The notes: generated by a model not told the origin, from the sequence alone. A DNA stretch of 64,000 bases from Heligmosomoides polygyrus polygyrus (GCA_947396885.1 OX377201.1:21925923-21989922); one strand, 5' to 3'. Positions 11,753-21,754 are shown, numbered from the stretch's first letter. Program-made: numbers and translations.

Positions 11753-12896
11753 AACCATAGTGGTTAAAATCAGAGTTTCTCTTCCCTTAGTGCAGACTAT
11801 TTGGCGATATGTTTTCTCCTACAAGTGTGGAAGTTGTATGCCACACCAGTGGCCGTAGTGCGAACAGTCTATGTATCTAGCAAAGCAAACCATATTACTC
11901 TGCAGACAATAGGGAGTTTCAGTGCTAATCAGACGGCATTTCATCTATCAATCAATGCGTTATCGCCTTGTGGTGCACATGGACCCTGTTAATCTGTCAC
12001 AAAAGTGCGAATCTGTGTCGGACAAAGTTTAGATGCGATAGCGAAACCAAAACTTTGCAGCAGAACGGGGTCTCCTAAGGGGTACTCACAAAAGAAAGGG
12101 CCGGCAATGATCTACCCGTCAAATATATAACAGTTAAACACGTCTGAATGGATACTCTATGAAGGCGCTTCCGATACGTGAACTGCGTGCGTGTGTCAGC
12201 CAGCAGATAAATCTCCTCGCACAACAGTAGCAGTAGTTAAGGCGCTCTGAAAGAGAGTTGGGGGATAGCTTTGGGAGGTGGTTGGTTGCGCGAGTGAAAC
12301 GTTTTAGCATATTCTCTGCAAACGACATGTTCACTACAGCATCTGTCGAGCATCACCTGTCGCCTGTCACCTGTCGTCCCGCTAATCATCGACTTGCTCG
12401 AGCGGGCGCCAGCAGCGTCTCCATTCGTCCCTGTCGCGTGCCAGAATGCTCCAATGGATCCTCCTCGCTCGAGGGACACGAAGAACGTCATAGCATGGTA
12501 AAAGGCATGGTGCGTCTTCCCCTTAACGAAGTCTATTCAATGTCTCATTCTAATACAAGAGGCGCTCAGTGGAAGATCCTAGTTTCTAGGGCTAGTAGCA
12601 ACATAAGATCTTCTTTTTTCACAAATCGAGCTGGCAATGAGTTCCTGAAATTCTCCAAGAAAAATGGATTACCAAATTCTATAGGGCAATGCAAAATCCT
12701 CATTGACAAGTATCTGCAGAAAGTTCCTTAGCAGTTTAGTTTTGTCTATTATGGTGTTATATTAATTGCATCTTCCTATTTTCTACTCGTATCCTCTGTG
12801 TTTTGGGTTGATTTCTGTTGTTGTGTTTTTTTGCGTGGATTACTACGTACAATAAATATACTTGTTACAGGATGTTTTGTTGCGATCAAAACTCTT

Positions 12897-12966
12897 GCGC
12901 CAGGCGGGACTCGAACCCGCATCTTCTGCTTTCCGGGCAGCGATGTTCGCCTTACACCACCGGCGC
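12897..12966 (-). tRNA. tRNA-like gene, minus-strand half of the palindrome
   Basis: Sequence identical to the plus-strand copy at 13025-13094. It folds into a 70-nt cloverleaf with 7-bp acceptor stem (one G-U), 4-bp D stem, 5-bp anticodon stem with one mismatch, and a perfect 5-bp T stem with loop TTCGAGT. The B box GGTTCGAGTCC is exact. The backbone resembles eukaryotic tRNA-Gly(UCC), but the anticodon loop is CCGGAAA: position 33 is C instead of U and positions 34-36 read GGA (Ser by code). Pol III termination is possible at the TTTT a few bases downstream. Translation function is doubtful. Confidence 0.7.
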
Positions 12967-13024
12967 TGTTTGACCGCACGTAACATCCGCGATATCCTCG
13001 AGGCCTGTTACGTGCGGTCAAACA

Positions 13025-13094
13025 GCGCCGGTGGTGTAAGGCGAACATCGCTGCCCGGAAAGCAGAAGATGCGGGTTCGAGTCCCGCCTGGCGC
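13025..13094 (+). tRNA. tRNA-like gene, plus-strand half of the palindrome
   Basis: 70 nt from GCGCCGG to CTGGCGC, which pair as the acceptor stem. A D-arm region begins TGTAAGGCGAACATC, the anticodon loop is CCGGAAA, the variable loop is 4 nt, and the T arm is GCGGG-TTCGAGT-CCCGC. Transcribed away from its mirror copy, so the two share a ~58-bp 5' region. Body positions match tRNA-Gly(UCC) as I remember it, with an altered anticodon loop (GGA) and loss of U33. Class I variable loop argues against a genuine tRNA-Ser. It may be a pseudo-tRNA or the head of a mobile repeat. Confidence 0.7.
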
Positions 13095-13904
13095 AAGAGT
13101 TTTGATCGCAACAAAACATCCTGTAACAACGTATAGCCTCTCTACCAGCCGTTCCAGGCTTAAGCAAATGTGTTAGTACAATAAATAAATAAATAATAAA
13201 TAGCGGTCGTTTAGGGGTTTCACGAGGAAGTCCGACCAACGCGTTGGTGGGCGTCCTGGTGTTCTCTTGACATCCCGCGGAATCCAGTCAGTGACGGCTC
13301 TCGTCCAGCGGGTGTCTGCGAAGCGCATTACGTGGCCGGCCCACCTAATTTTCGACAACTTGGCACACGCGACAGCGTCTCTGATCTTCCAACGTCGGCG
13401 AAGCTCGGAACTCCGGAGGCCTTCTCTCACTTGCGTGAGTCGTGTCACTCCGAGCATCGTCCTCTCGATTCCACGCTGCGCGACGCTGATCGCGTGTTCA
13501 TCCTGCTTTCGTATAGCCCAGGTCTCTGAGGCGTATGTTAGGGCAGGAAGAACGGTAGAGTCGAATAGGTGGGCACGGAGTCGGACGTTCTTCGTCTTCT
13601 CCACGACTTCTTCGACGCTCTTGAAAGCTCCCCAAGCCGCTCGTTTCCTCCTGCTCAGCTCCTGCGCTAGGTCGTTGGCCATATTGACTTCGCGACCCAG
13701 ATACACAAGAATTCGGAGATGTTCGCTGCGTTGAGCGAGAATGGGGCATCAGAAACCCATCCGTTCATCATGAACATCGTCTTCGTAAGATTCAGCTGCA
13801 GTCCAACGTTCCTACATACACGATCGAAGTCGGCCAGCATTCGCTCCGTCTGGCTGATGCTCGGTGTTATGAACACGATGTCTGTCGAGCATAAATACAA
13901 AAAT

Positions 13905-14560
13905 TGATGTATTTATTTATTCTCATTTCTTTATTAATTCAAAGCTAGAATGTTTAAAATGAAAAATTTAAAAGTACATTTAAAAAAGCAATACACATTG
14001 AAGAGCACACAAACACTAGCCAGGTAAGCAACAAATCACAAGAAATATTTTTTGCACCACTTTTTGATATTCAACCATTGACAAGCCTTCTGCAGGTTTG
14101 AGCAGAGAGCCATTCTAAATCTTTATACTTACCCGGCAGCAGGTTGAATTCCTTGAGAATACGATAGGTCACGGAATCTGACCTGATTCGTGATTTAGCA
14201 ACTAAGACTCGAAGTTTCAACTTTTCTCTCGCCCTCCTCTCACGAATTCTTTGAGCATTCCTTCAAAAAATTTAGCTAGGTCGAGGGAAACCTTATTTGC
14301 AGCAACTTTGTGCATCATGACGAAATCAGTAATTTTTCTTCTATGTTCCAGCGAAAAAATACCAAAGAGTGAAGCCCATTGAATACCGTTTGGAACAGAA
14401 CCATAATCTACTGAGAAGCATTTCAACGATCTTCGTAATGATGCTATTTTGCATACTTTTTATAATGTTTATCTTTTTTTCATTTTATTGAAGACTGAAG
14501 TCCCACTTTCCGCTATAGGTCTTACATAGGTTTTGAAAAAAATGCAAACCTTAGGAGGAT
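13905..14560 (-). mobile_element. LINE C: 3' remnant of a CR1-like element
   Basis: Minus strand. 14426-14217 encodes a post-RT segment (starts 'MKCFSVDYGSVPNG', then 'HRRKITDFVMMHKV') that matches, with changes, the remnant at 22.7-23.0 kb. A 3' UTR follows to an A/T tail complementary to 'gatgtatttatttattctc' at about 13909-13927. It abuts the 5' edge of the RTE copy. No RT core is left. Confidence 0.65.
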
Positions 14561-16290
14561 AGGATTCGACAGCCTAACGACGTTATAGATGAGATGATTG
14601 ACTTCTCTTACTAAAACACTGTAATGCTTGAAAACACAGATCGTTTCTTAACACGTATATAACCAATATCATTTACTTTATCAATCGTGGATAAAACATA
14701 ACCTTTAATTCGGTATTCCGGATTTTTACACGGTTTTTAGCACGATCATCAGAAGATGAGCTTTCTCGATTACCTAACTTCTAATTGAACTGCTGAGCAC
14801 AAGATTAGCGGAAGTGTCAAGGCGGCCTCTAAATGCTTCCCGTTCGGTAACTTCCACGTTTTCTCGTCTTTGAGTGTAGGCAGTGTTCCAGTGGCAGTGA
14901 GTATTTCTAATCAGGTGTAGTATACTCCTCTGCGACCAGGCTTCTAGGTGAGATATCATCTATTTCGTCCTATTCGTCGTATTCAGTGGCGTGGTGGTCC
15001 ATCGTCTATTAATGAGTGTAATGAGCTAAGAAAATCTTCTCTCTAAGGCGGCGAAACAGTGGAAATCCAGACCAATAAAACAGCACCAAACAGCTCGTGC
15101 GACAGAATTACCACGAACCATCAGGTTGGCGTTTTTTAGAGAGCACTTAGCTCCTTTTTCTTATTCTTTGAAGCTTTTCGTGCCTATGATTAAAGTGGTT
15201 TCGTTTATCGAATATAACACTAGCATGACTAAAATCAGCATTAGCTTACGGGCTTCTCGATCCACCATAACAGCTAGGCACGCATAAGGGGTGTTTAAAA
15301 ATGAACGTTGCTGCTTGAATCACAAGATTACTATCACTTTAAAAACACTAGTTTCTGTGGCTTATTCTGAAGGGCAAAGAATCGGAACTGTCAAATAATA
15401 ATATCGCGACATGCTCTCGCCCAACATTCTGGAACGTTTACTTGCACGCTTACTTGCAGTGTGTGGTCTATATGAAGCCTCATTCCTCATTATTCTACAC
15501 ATTTCTTCGCTTCACTCTTATCAAAAAATTTTTAAAGAGAAAACTCGTGCACATGAGACGTCATGTGCGTTTAAGAATCAGGCTGACATTCCTAAGGGCC
15601 TGTTCATAGTCCGCGACGAGAGCAGCGGGCAACTGCAGCGTACAATGCACCTAGCTACTAAGCAGGGACCGGTCGAATAGAATGTCATAGAAGTCTAGAG
15701 CTTTAAAACCTTTTCCTGATCATATTCGTTTTATGGACTTCGATTGAATCAATCAGAGTGTATGTTTACAGTTCATGAGGATAGCAGTGGTTAGAACAGC
15801 AGTGATCCGGTGAGCAACAGTTCGAGTGTGTGAGTGTTGTGACGTCTCAGAACGAAAACGTTATCGAACTTCTATTAACGTTTTTATTTGTGGCGTGAAC
15901 AGTGTAATCAAAAACAAAAAGTAGTACAACAAATATCACAGAAATTTTCACGGAAAAGGAACCTGAAAGCATCAAAACTTTGCGCAAGAATAAATAATAT
16001 TTTGCGCCCTCCAAATGCAACTCAAACTATAATTCTGCGAGTCAAATATTAAAAATAACATTGTTATTCCTCGCAAGCCCTAAAAGTTCTTCTTCTTCCT
16101 TTGGCAAGAAATCTGAATCAATCACATTCTGCAAAGCATATGTATGTGACGAAGCAGTGCACTCATTGTTGAAAACTAGCTTCACGCAGATTCCCAGTTC
16201 TTCTCTTTGGAGAAATATACCACTGAGCCAGCATGTGGACGAAGAATGCTGAAATACATCCGCATTGGTCTCTAAGCTAGCTCTCTTCGC
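14561..16290. other. Intergenic stretch without recognised genes
   Basis: One plus-strand frame of 89 codons (15411-15680) with a hydrophobic N-terminal part has no family resemblance I can name and no clear splice context. I do not call it a gene. Confidence 0.4.
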
Positions 16291-16409
16291 TGTGCAGGGT
16301 GCACAAAATTTGCCCTCACAAAGATATCACGGTGTAACTTCAGCACAAATGCGGACTTCACAACTATACTTAACACATAGCTTCTCTATTCCCTTGCTAA
16401 TAAAAACAT

Positions 16410-17695
16410 ATCAAAGTTATTCAAAGTGGAAGCTTTCTCACGAACATAAGTCCTCAGACGAGTAACGAACCCATCACACGTGGCACGGATGTAGTCTTCG
16501 CTCATTTCGTTCCATGCTTCAGTCAAGAAAGCTTTCAGAGCAGCCAAACTTGCAAGTCGAGTAGACCAAACATTGCTCTCAATAACTGACCAGACAGAGA
16601 GAATTCAAATGCGGTGATTTTCGTGCGCAACAAAATCCGGAGCTCACGCTTGCATCACTGCTGCGTTGTCCTCGCCCTTGTGTGCAGGCGCAGAGTCCTG
16701 CTGGAAGCACCATCTGTCATTACCGAAGTGTGCATTGGCCCAGGGCTTCAAAACGTCCTCCAAAATCGTTTTCTGGTACTCGTCTTTGTTAATGTTGACG
16801 CCAGATTCGACAAAAGCTAACGAGGACTTTCCGTTTGAAGTAATCGCACTCCAAAACATAACTGAAGCCGGATGTGCCGTTCTAGCGACCAGTTTCCCGT
16901 CGCGGATAGCAGCTCCAACATTTTCTGAGAGAATGGGATCGTTTTGACGATTCGCCGTGGGTTCCAGGGTGAAGACTTTTTCATCAGAGAAAACGATCGC
17001 GCGGTGCGTGCCATTCGTGAACGGCTTCAGCAAGTTCTTGCATCTTCGTAGTCGCTGAGCTTTCAATCTCTCAGTTAGCAGGTGAACACGTCGAATACGA
17101 TATGGATACATCTCGGCAGCGCGACAGGAGGTACACCCGCCCCCTGTGGGGGCGTGGCATCAGGAGGTACACAGCTGTTCTACGGACCGAAAACTTTTGT
17201 TTTGCGTGTAAAAGGTTTGGTAAGGCAGCCGTTAGACTCTTGGTGATGCCTAGGGGTTGGGGGTGGGTGAGCAAGGGGGATGAGAAGAAGGTCGCACGTC
17301 CTCCAGCAGGGGCGGGTGTACCTCCTGACCGTCCCGCATACATCTCAAGCTTCTTCCTGACGAGTGTTCTAATACTGCTTGCAGAAATATTGAGTTCTTG
17401 AGTCATTTTTCGCATTGAACGGCGAGAATTATGACGAATCCGCTCGAGAACCTTTTTTATCGTTTCCGCTGTAATAGTAGTCAAATTTCCTACGTCTTGT
17501 CTTGTCTGATAAAGTACCAAGGTCCTTGTATCGATTTATGGCATCATACACCGATCGCCCAGGAACATTGAAAACATTGGCGATAAAAACAGCGCTGCGA
17601 CCATTAAGGTGTAGGCTGTTGACGGCCGATCGTTTCGCATTTCGGTTTGCCATTACCGCTCTGTAGGCACTCATGAGCTTAAACTTGGAATGCGT
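16410..17695 (-). pseudogene. Tc1/mariner transposase, disrupted
   Basis: DNA transposase that would bind the TIRs and cut and paste at TA. From the N-terminus: 'MSAYRAVMANRNAKR' and a helix-turn-helix ('RSAVFIANVFNVPGRSVYD'), a second HTH ('RSMRKMTQELNISASSIRT'), the first catalytic Asp in 'IVFSDEKVFTLEP', the second in 'WCFQQDSAPAHKG', then C-terminal 'RTYVRE' near 16450. Damage: a frameshift near 17450-17510, a MITE inserted at 17115-17337, a stop after 16644, and loss of the P-x-S-P-D-L-N-P segment holding the third catalytic acid. Inactive. Confidence 0.85.
17115..17337. mobile_element. 223-bp MITE with 9-bp TSD, inside the transposase
   Basis: Ends carry inverted repeats; the shared core is caggaggtacacccgcccc (17125-17143) against its complement at 17309-17327, with weaker pairing outward. 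It is flanked by the 9-bp direct repeat atacatctc (17106-17114 and 17338-17346). Removing insert plus one duplicate restores the transposase reading frame at a tyrosine codon. A 9-bp duplication is characteristic of Mutator-like elements, so a MULE-derived MITE is the best inference. Confidence 0.8.
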
Positions 17696-18060
17696 TTGCG
17701 TATGGTATAAGTGCATAACATATTCCAATAAGAAACTCGGAATCCAGTTCTGCCAGTAGTTGTGGACCGCGTCGTACCCTGTGCGGGTATTTTTGCGCAC
17801 CCTGTAAACTGCACAAATAAAATAGCACTGCCAACAAGTGTCGAACCAACCCCCTCCCCCTTCCCCTGAGCAGGAGCACACCCCCGGGAGCTGCACTTGT
17901 GGCACGCTTGTGATAACAGATTCTTGCCGTGATCCTTGGGAATGGGTGAAGGTCGGTGGATACCTGCGTAGCTTCACAGAACGAAAGGTAATTTCGATCC
18001 TATTTGTAAAAAAGTTTCGTTGACATTCAAAAATCATAAATACTGCGAAGCCGTCGAAAA

Positions 18061-18315
18061 TTAGGTGGGCCTGCCACATAATGCGTTACGCAAACACCCG
18101 CTGGACGAGAGCCGTCGCCAACTGGATGCCACGGGATTTCAATGGAACACCAGGACGCCCACCAGTGCGTTGGTCTTCATTTTGAAAGCTATAAACGAAC
18201 GATATGACGCTCTTCGTGTCCCTCGAGCGAGGAGGATCCATTGGAGCACTCTGGCACACGACAGGGAGAAATGGAGACGCTGCTGGGCCCGCCGAGCAAA
18301 TCAATGACCAACGAT
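18061..18315 (+). mobile_element. RTE retrotransposon C-terminal fragment
   Basis: Plus strand. It encodes the RTE tail already described at 13.2-13.9 kb: a 'MRYANTRWTRAV'-type segment from about 18080, then 'NERYDALRVPRARRIHWST' and 'HDREKWRRCWARRANQ' ending in a stop near 18305. It keeps the stretch that is split by insertion in the 12.4-13.9 kb copy, so it serves as the uninterrupted reference. 5'-truncated and out of frame in part. Confidence 0.85.
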
Positions 18316-18774
18316 GTGACTGGTGATGCAGGCAAAGTGTGAAAAGAAGAGTATATGCTGTGCTGCACGCTTTAATGCTTTCAACTCACTTTTCAATCGA
18401 AAACAGCAATCGTCTTGTTCGGATATGTTGGCAGAGTTTCGCATCATGATTGGGAGCGTAACCCGGGCACGAACACGATGCCGTTCGACAGGCACGCGCC
18501 TCAACATTGCCGGTGTCTTGATATCTGAAAATACGGAATGTGTTCACATTTGAAGCAAAAGTGACATGCTGAACGTAATGAAGTGGGTGCTCAATTGCAG
18601 CAGGGCTTGAGATGTTCGCTGAAGCTTTCCTACACATACACTACTGGTGAAAATAGAAAAATAGACAAAAAACACTGGTCAAACATCATAACTATCGAAA
18701 ATAATTCTTTGAAAATAATGTTTAATTTAATTTAAATTTAATTTTTTGAAAATAATTTCTAAGATTTTCACAAC

Positions 18775-19020
18775 GCACGCATTCTACTTTTACAGGGTAT
18801 CGTAGAGGAGATCTGAATGCGTATTTGTCTTGCGCTGGCCATCCGATGAACAAGGCAGTGATTTGTCCTTTATAGAGAAGTTGTAGCAATTCACTGACAC
18901 CACATTCACCGCAGTGATGGAAAGCTCGGTTGGTCTAGACGGGGAAAGCGAGTCATGAACTTGGGTAACGGGTGAAGGCGGCAGCCGGCAGCACCTCTTC
19001 CATCTGCGCCACATGCACCC
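18775..19020 (-). mobile_element. tRNA-derived SINE, copy 6 (diverged)
   Basis: Minus strand. The plus strand shows 'cgtagaggagatctgaatgc', 'cgctggccatccgatgaac', 'gctcggttggtctagacgg' and 'ctcttccatctgcgccac' in family order. The tail is missing and the family's diagnostic 'acaatgacttgcggt' is degraded. Confidence 0.65.
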
Positions 19021-20179
19021 ATGCAAGATTAAGCTTCAAAATGTTCATAACGCTGTGGAATCAGAAGCTAGGACACGACTAGAATAATTATTGGCATGAA
19101 CACCAGATGACTGAGTGCTTAAGATGAATGCGATTGAAGCTGAGTGGACAACAAGCATACAAAAAAAGAAACAGCAAGAATGCGCCAAATACTTTCTAGT
19201 AAGGTTTCCATAAATCCAGCTAACCTTTTGGGGTCGTACTGACGAGGACTGTTAGAGGAAAGCGTAATCTTTGAGTCCAGGATCACGAATAAAATCTGAG
19301 TTTCTGACCTACAGGATTGTCAATGATTTTTTTTGATTTTTTAGGTGCTTAGGTAGTTCATTGACCTGGAGAAGCTAACCGTGCAAGCCTGTAAATGGCC
19401 TACTGCTGATTGAAGACCCGGAATACGGTAAAGAAATTTCTTAGTTGACGGTTGCGTATTTGTCATTAAAATTAAAGAAAAAAAACTTCAGAACAATTCA
19501 AAACAGTTTCAACCTTCACAAAATAGAGCTTTGGTGTTAGGGTAGCATTACGAGCTGCAACTAGATAAGAGAGCTCTCTTATGCAGCTGCTCAGCATACG
19601 ACCTAACAAGGATAGCGTCATCAAAAGAAAAATACGAAAAAGTGATATATTTAGTATAATACTAGTTGTTCATTTTGTTCATTTTGTAATTTTTGTATGC
19701 TTATGCTAGACTGTGATTTACACCTTAGAATAAATGAATAAAGAGCACCGAAATTGAACACTTCGAAGCCTTCCAAATCCAATCCGAGAAGGAAGGTTAG
19801 GAAGAGATTGGAGCTACATAGTGAAGCGTCTCAGCTCCGAGTACTGATTTCACCTCGACCTCCACCGAGAGTCAGCTACTGCAACGGCAGGCTGATGGGA
19901 TGGCAATGTGCTTCGGCGAGATAAGCATCTTACGCGAAAACGCATTAGGATATAACGTCGCTTTTTACCTAAGCCCCAGTTCCCGTCTGACCAGCAGCCA
20001 CATTGAGAAGCAGAAAAAGCGGGCGATAAGTTAAAATAATGCTCCGTGCCCTTCACTAAGTCAAGGTTTTCTTTTCAACAGTAGCTTTTTCGTATTAAAC
20101 ACTAAAATTGAAGGGTTTCGTAGAGTTGCATACCAAAACCTACACGAGAACCGAATCTGTATTCCATGGAAGGGCTTAC
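19021..20179. other. Intergenic or intronic stretch, no certain exon
   Basis: This should hold the downstream exons of the PAX gene if it continues locally. Minus-strand frames at 19850-20056 have no consistent splice phase with the PAX exon, so I do not extend it. Confidence 0.4.
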
Positions 20180-20348
20180 TTTCTCAGGACTTTGCTCACA
20201 CAGCTGTGTGTGATGCCGAGTTGTTTGGCGATATGGATCTTCTTCATTCCGTTCTCGAACAGCTGCACAATCTTCTGTCGATCGCACGTCAGCAGCGGCC
20301 GGCCCGATATGTACGGCCGACCATAGCGATTGCGAGAAGGATACGGTA
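20180..20348 (-). CDS. Exon of a PAX paired-domain transcription factor
   Basis: A 169-nt exon, bounded upstream by the acceptor tatttgcag and downstream by the donor gtaagc (minus strand); entering phase 1, leaving phase 2. It encodes the PAI half of a paired domain, a DNA-binding double helix-turn-helix. It carries 'NRYGRPYISGRPL', 'RQKIVQLFENGMKKIHIA' and the recognition-helix segment 'THSCVSKVL'. The H-x-C-V-S-K-(V/I)-L core is diagnostic of the family. The style recalls the nematode eyg-1/npax proteins, some of which keep only this half, but I cannot choose a member. A possible upstream exon ending at 20482 has a good donor but no recognisable domain. Confidence 0.82.
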
Positions 20349-20624
20349 CTGCAAATAAATACGGTAAGCTTTTGGAGGCAGTGAGGAGGATCTCTGTGGG
20401 AGTGTAGCAAATTCATATTTAAGAGAGATCGTGGGAGAGGCATGCTTTAGATAATGCGCCGGCAGTCCTAGCTTCGCTTACCAATGCAGAGTCTCCAGTT
20501 GTTCGAACGGGCACAAAACTGCTAGGAAAGCTGTTAGCAAAACTGTCGCTATGCGGGTTGGCGGGGCAAGCTCTCATGGGCTTGGATCTCTTCGATACAC
20601 ATATCACGAAAGGATCGTGTCTTA

Positions 20625-20769
20625 AGGCCCCCACAGAGTTCTGCGGCAGCGCTGCGGCCCCTATGCTTAACCATAGGGCAGAGACGCAGAGCTCGCCGCC
20701 GGCGGCGTCCCTGTCCTATCCTTAACCATTGCGGCGAGCGGCGTTGGCGCAGAAACTCTGTGGGTTCCT
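20625..20769. mobile_element. GC-rich MITE with TTA target duplication
   Basis: Terminal inverted repeats: left 'aggcccccacagagttctgc' from 20625 and right complement aggaacccacagagtttctg. TTA lies on both sides (20622-20624, 20770-20772). The 145-bp body is very GC-rich and contains cctatgcttaacc. TTA/TWA duplications are typical of PIF/Harbinger elements. The same short internal motif is found in the 54.0-54.4 kb element. Confidence 0.7.
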
Positions 20770-20819
20770 TTAGGTTTTTTCCTTGCCGCCGAGAATTCCG
20801 CTGGAATATCCTACTATCC

Positions 20820-20822
<3 letters not shown>

Positions 20823-20861
<39 letters not shown>
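20823..20861. repeat. (TA)n microsatellite
   Basis: About 19 uninterrupted TA dinucleotides, directly seen. Confidence 0.97.
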
Positions 20862-20864
<3 letters not shown>

Positions 20865-21010
20865 CCCATATATAAAAGAGGAAGGGTTTTTTTGTCCGAT
20901 GTTAGCCACCCGCAATTCGTACACTGGCTAGCTAGCCGGTTTAATCACCCAAGTTTGCGGTGCGGTTGCCAGTTTGTCCAAGCGAAGACGCTTGACAGTT
21001 GTCCACCAAT

Positions 21011-21151
21011 GTTGTTTTACCATCGACTGCCATCGACTGCCTGACGTAAGGTGATTTCGAAAGAGGTCTCTTCCCAACCACCACTGTTGTTTACCATCGA
21101 CTACCATCGACTGCCTGACGTAGGGTGATTTCGAAAGAGGTCTCTTCCCAA
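21011..21151. repeat. Two-copy tandem duplication, period about 75 bp
   Basis: The unit beginning gttgttttaccatcgactgc (21011) is repeated from 21086 with few changes; both copies end in 'gaaagaggtctcttccca'. It lies 170 bp left of the assembly gap, so collapse or mis-join of a longer array is possible. Confidence 0.9.
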
Positions 21152-21320
21152 TATGTCCTCTAGTGGTCACACCTCAGTGTTCCTTCCCAGCTCTCCTGTG
21201 TGGTGCAACCTTCCACTATTTTTTGCTGCCATACTTTTACCACTACCCCACTACCAGCGTTGCTGCTACAACAGAATTTGAATCCTCTTCCACTGTTCAG
21301 TACGACAACGGGTTGCTCCG

Positions 21321-21520
21321 NNNNNNNNNNNNNNNNNNNNNNNNNNNNNNNNNNNNNNNNNNNNNNNNNNNNNNNNNNNNNNNNNNNNNNNNNNNNNNNN
21401 NNNNNNNNNNNNNNNNNNNNNNNNNNNNNNNNNNNNNNNNNNNNNNNNNNNNNNNNNNNNNNNNNNNNNNNNNNNNNNNNNNNNNNNNNNNNNNNNNNNN
21501 NNNNNNNNNNNNNNNNNNNN
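21321..21520. other. Assembly gap (200 N)
   Basis: 200 consecutive N. The round length suggests a placeholder rather than a measured gap size. Confidence 0.99.
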
Positions 21521-21754
21521 ATCAATTGTATAATTCAATGTTTTCTCCGCGCCGAGTTATTGGTTGTCTTGCTAACTGCCTTCCTCCCGACTACTCTGCC
21601 CCTATTCGTAGGGAGATCGCCGTAACAGATGCCTTTCGGGGCATAATTCAAAATGCTATGTATGGGGATACTGATTGTGCTGATGAGGAGGAAACAGTCC
21701 GGGTAGTTTTTTTGTTTGATGTTTATTGCATTGACGTTCTCTCGTTCGTGATGT

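Larger units (their letters stand above)
12862..13129. repeat. Perfect 124-bp inverted repeat with 20-bp spacer
   Basis: Arms 12862-12985 and 13006-13129 are exact reverse complements over all 124 bp. The spacer 12986-13005 contains gatatc and the 8-bp palindrome cctcgagg. Each arm holds, from the centre outward, a short common leader (tgttacgtgcggtcaaaca), a complete 70-nt tRNA-like gene, a TTTT stretch, and a small hairpin (gttttgatcgcaacaaaac). No mismatch means very recent formation or active homogenisation, or an artefact of assembly. Confidence 0.95.
12496..13198 (+). mobile_element. LINE B2: CR1-like 3' end inserted in the RTE copy
   Basis: Plus strand. 12515-12731 encodes the last ~70 residues of the LINE B family ('SMSHSNTRGAQWKILVSRA', 'FLKFSKKNGLPNSIGQ'), followed by a 3' UTR and an A/T tail (aataaataaataaataataaa, about 13180-13198). 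Both edges carry the host sequence 'atagc' (ending at about 12495 on the left and at about 13201 on the right), as expected of a short target-site duplication. A palindrome lies inside its 3' UTR/tail. Confidence 0.75.
12357..13907 (-). mobile_element. RTE-type retrotransposon 3' region, interrupted
   Basis: Minus strand. 13907-13199 encodes the RT C-terminal half ('DIVFITPSISQTERMLADF' just after a degraded catalytic box, then 'LPALTYASETWAIRKQDEH' and 'IRWAGHVMRFADTRWTRAV'). The final segment with the 'V-P-R-A-R-R' type tail resumes only at about 12495-12357. The 12496-13198 block between them is a later insertion (see LINE B2). A frameshift separates the frames near 13690. RTE assignment rests on this characteristic C-terminal tract, which recurs at 18.1, 28.1 and 40.7 kb. 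Confidence 0.85.
16295..17804 (-). mobile_element. Tc1/mariner element with intact-looking TIRs
   Basis: Terminal inverted repeats of about 25 bp are visible: 'cagggtgcacaaaatttgcc' at 16295-16314 and, in reverse complement, cagggtgcgcaaaaatac at the right end (to 17804). TA follows the right end; the left flank is TG, a decayed TA. A single transposase gene lies between them on the minus strand. The element is about 1.28 kb once the 223-bp MITE and the 9-bp duplicate are discounted, a normal Tc1/mariner length. Confidence 0.8.

Noticed and set aside
12776..13176. Mirror-image open frames of 104-117 codons on both strands at the palindrome
   Set aside because: They are the same sequence read from both arms of a perfect inverted repeat and translate tRNA-like DNA; no protein is meant.
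13267..13734. 155-codon plus-strand frame
   Set aside because: Antisense of the RTE reverse transcriptase region, which has the family motifs on the minus strand.
19850..20056. Downstream exon of the PAX gene
   Set aside because: No phase-compatible acceptor and no paired-domain or homeodomain residues.
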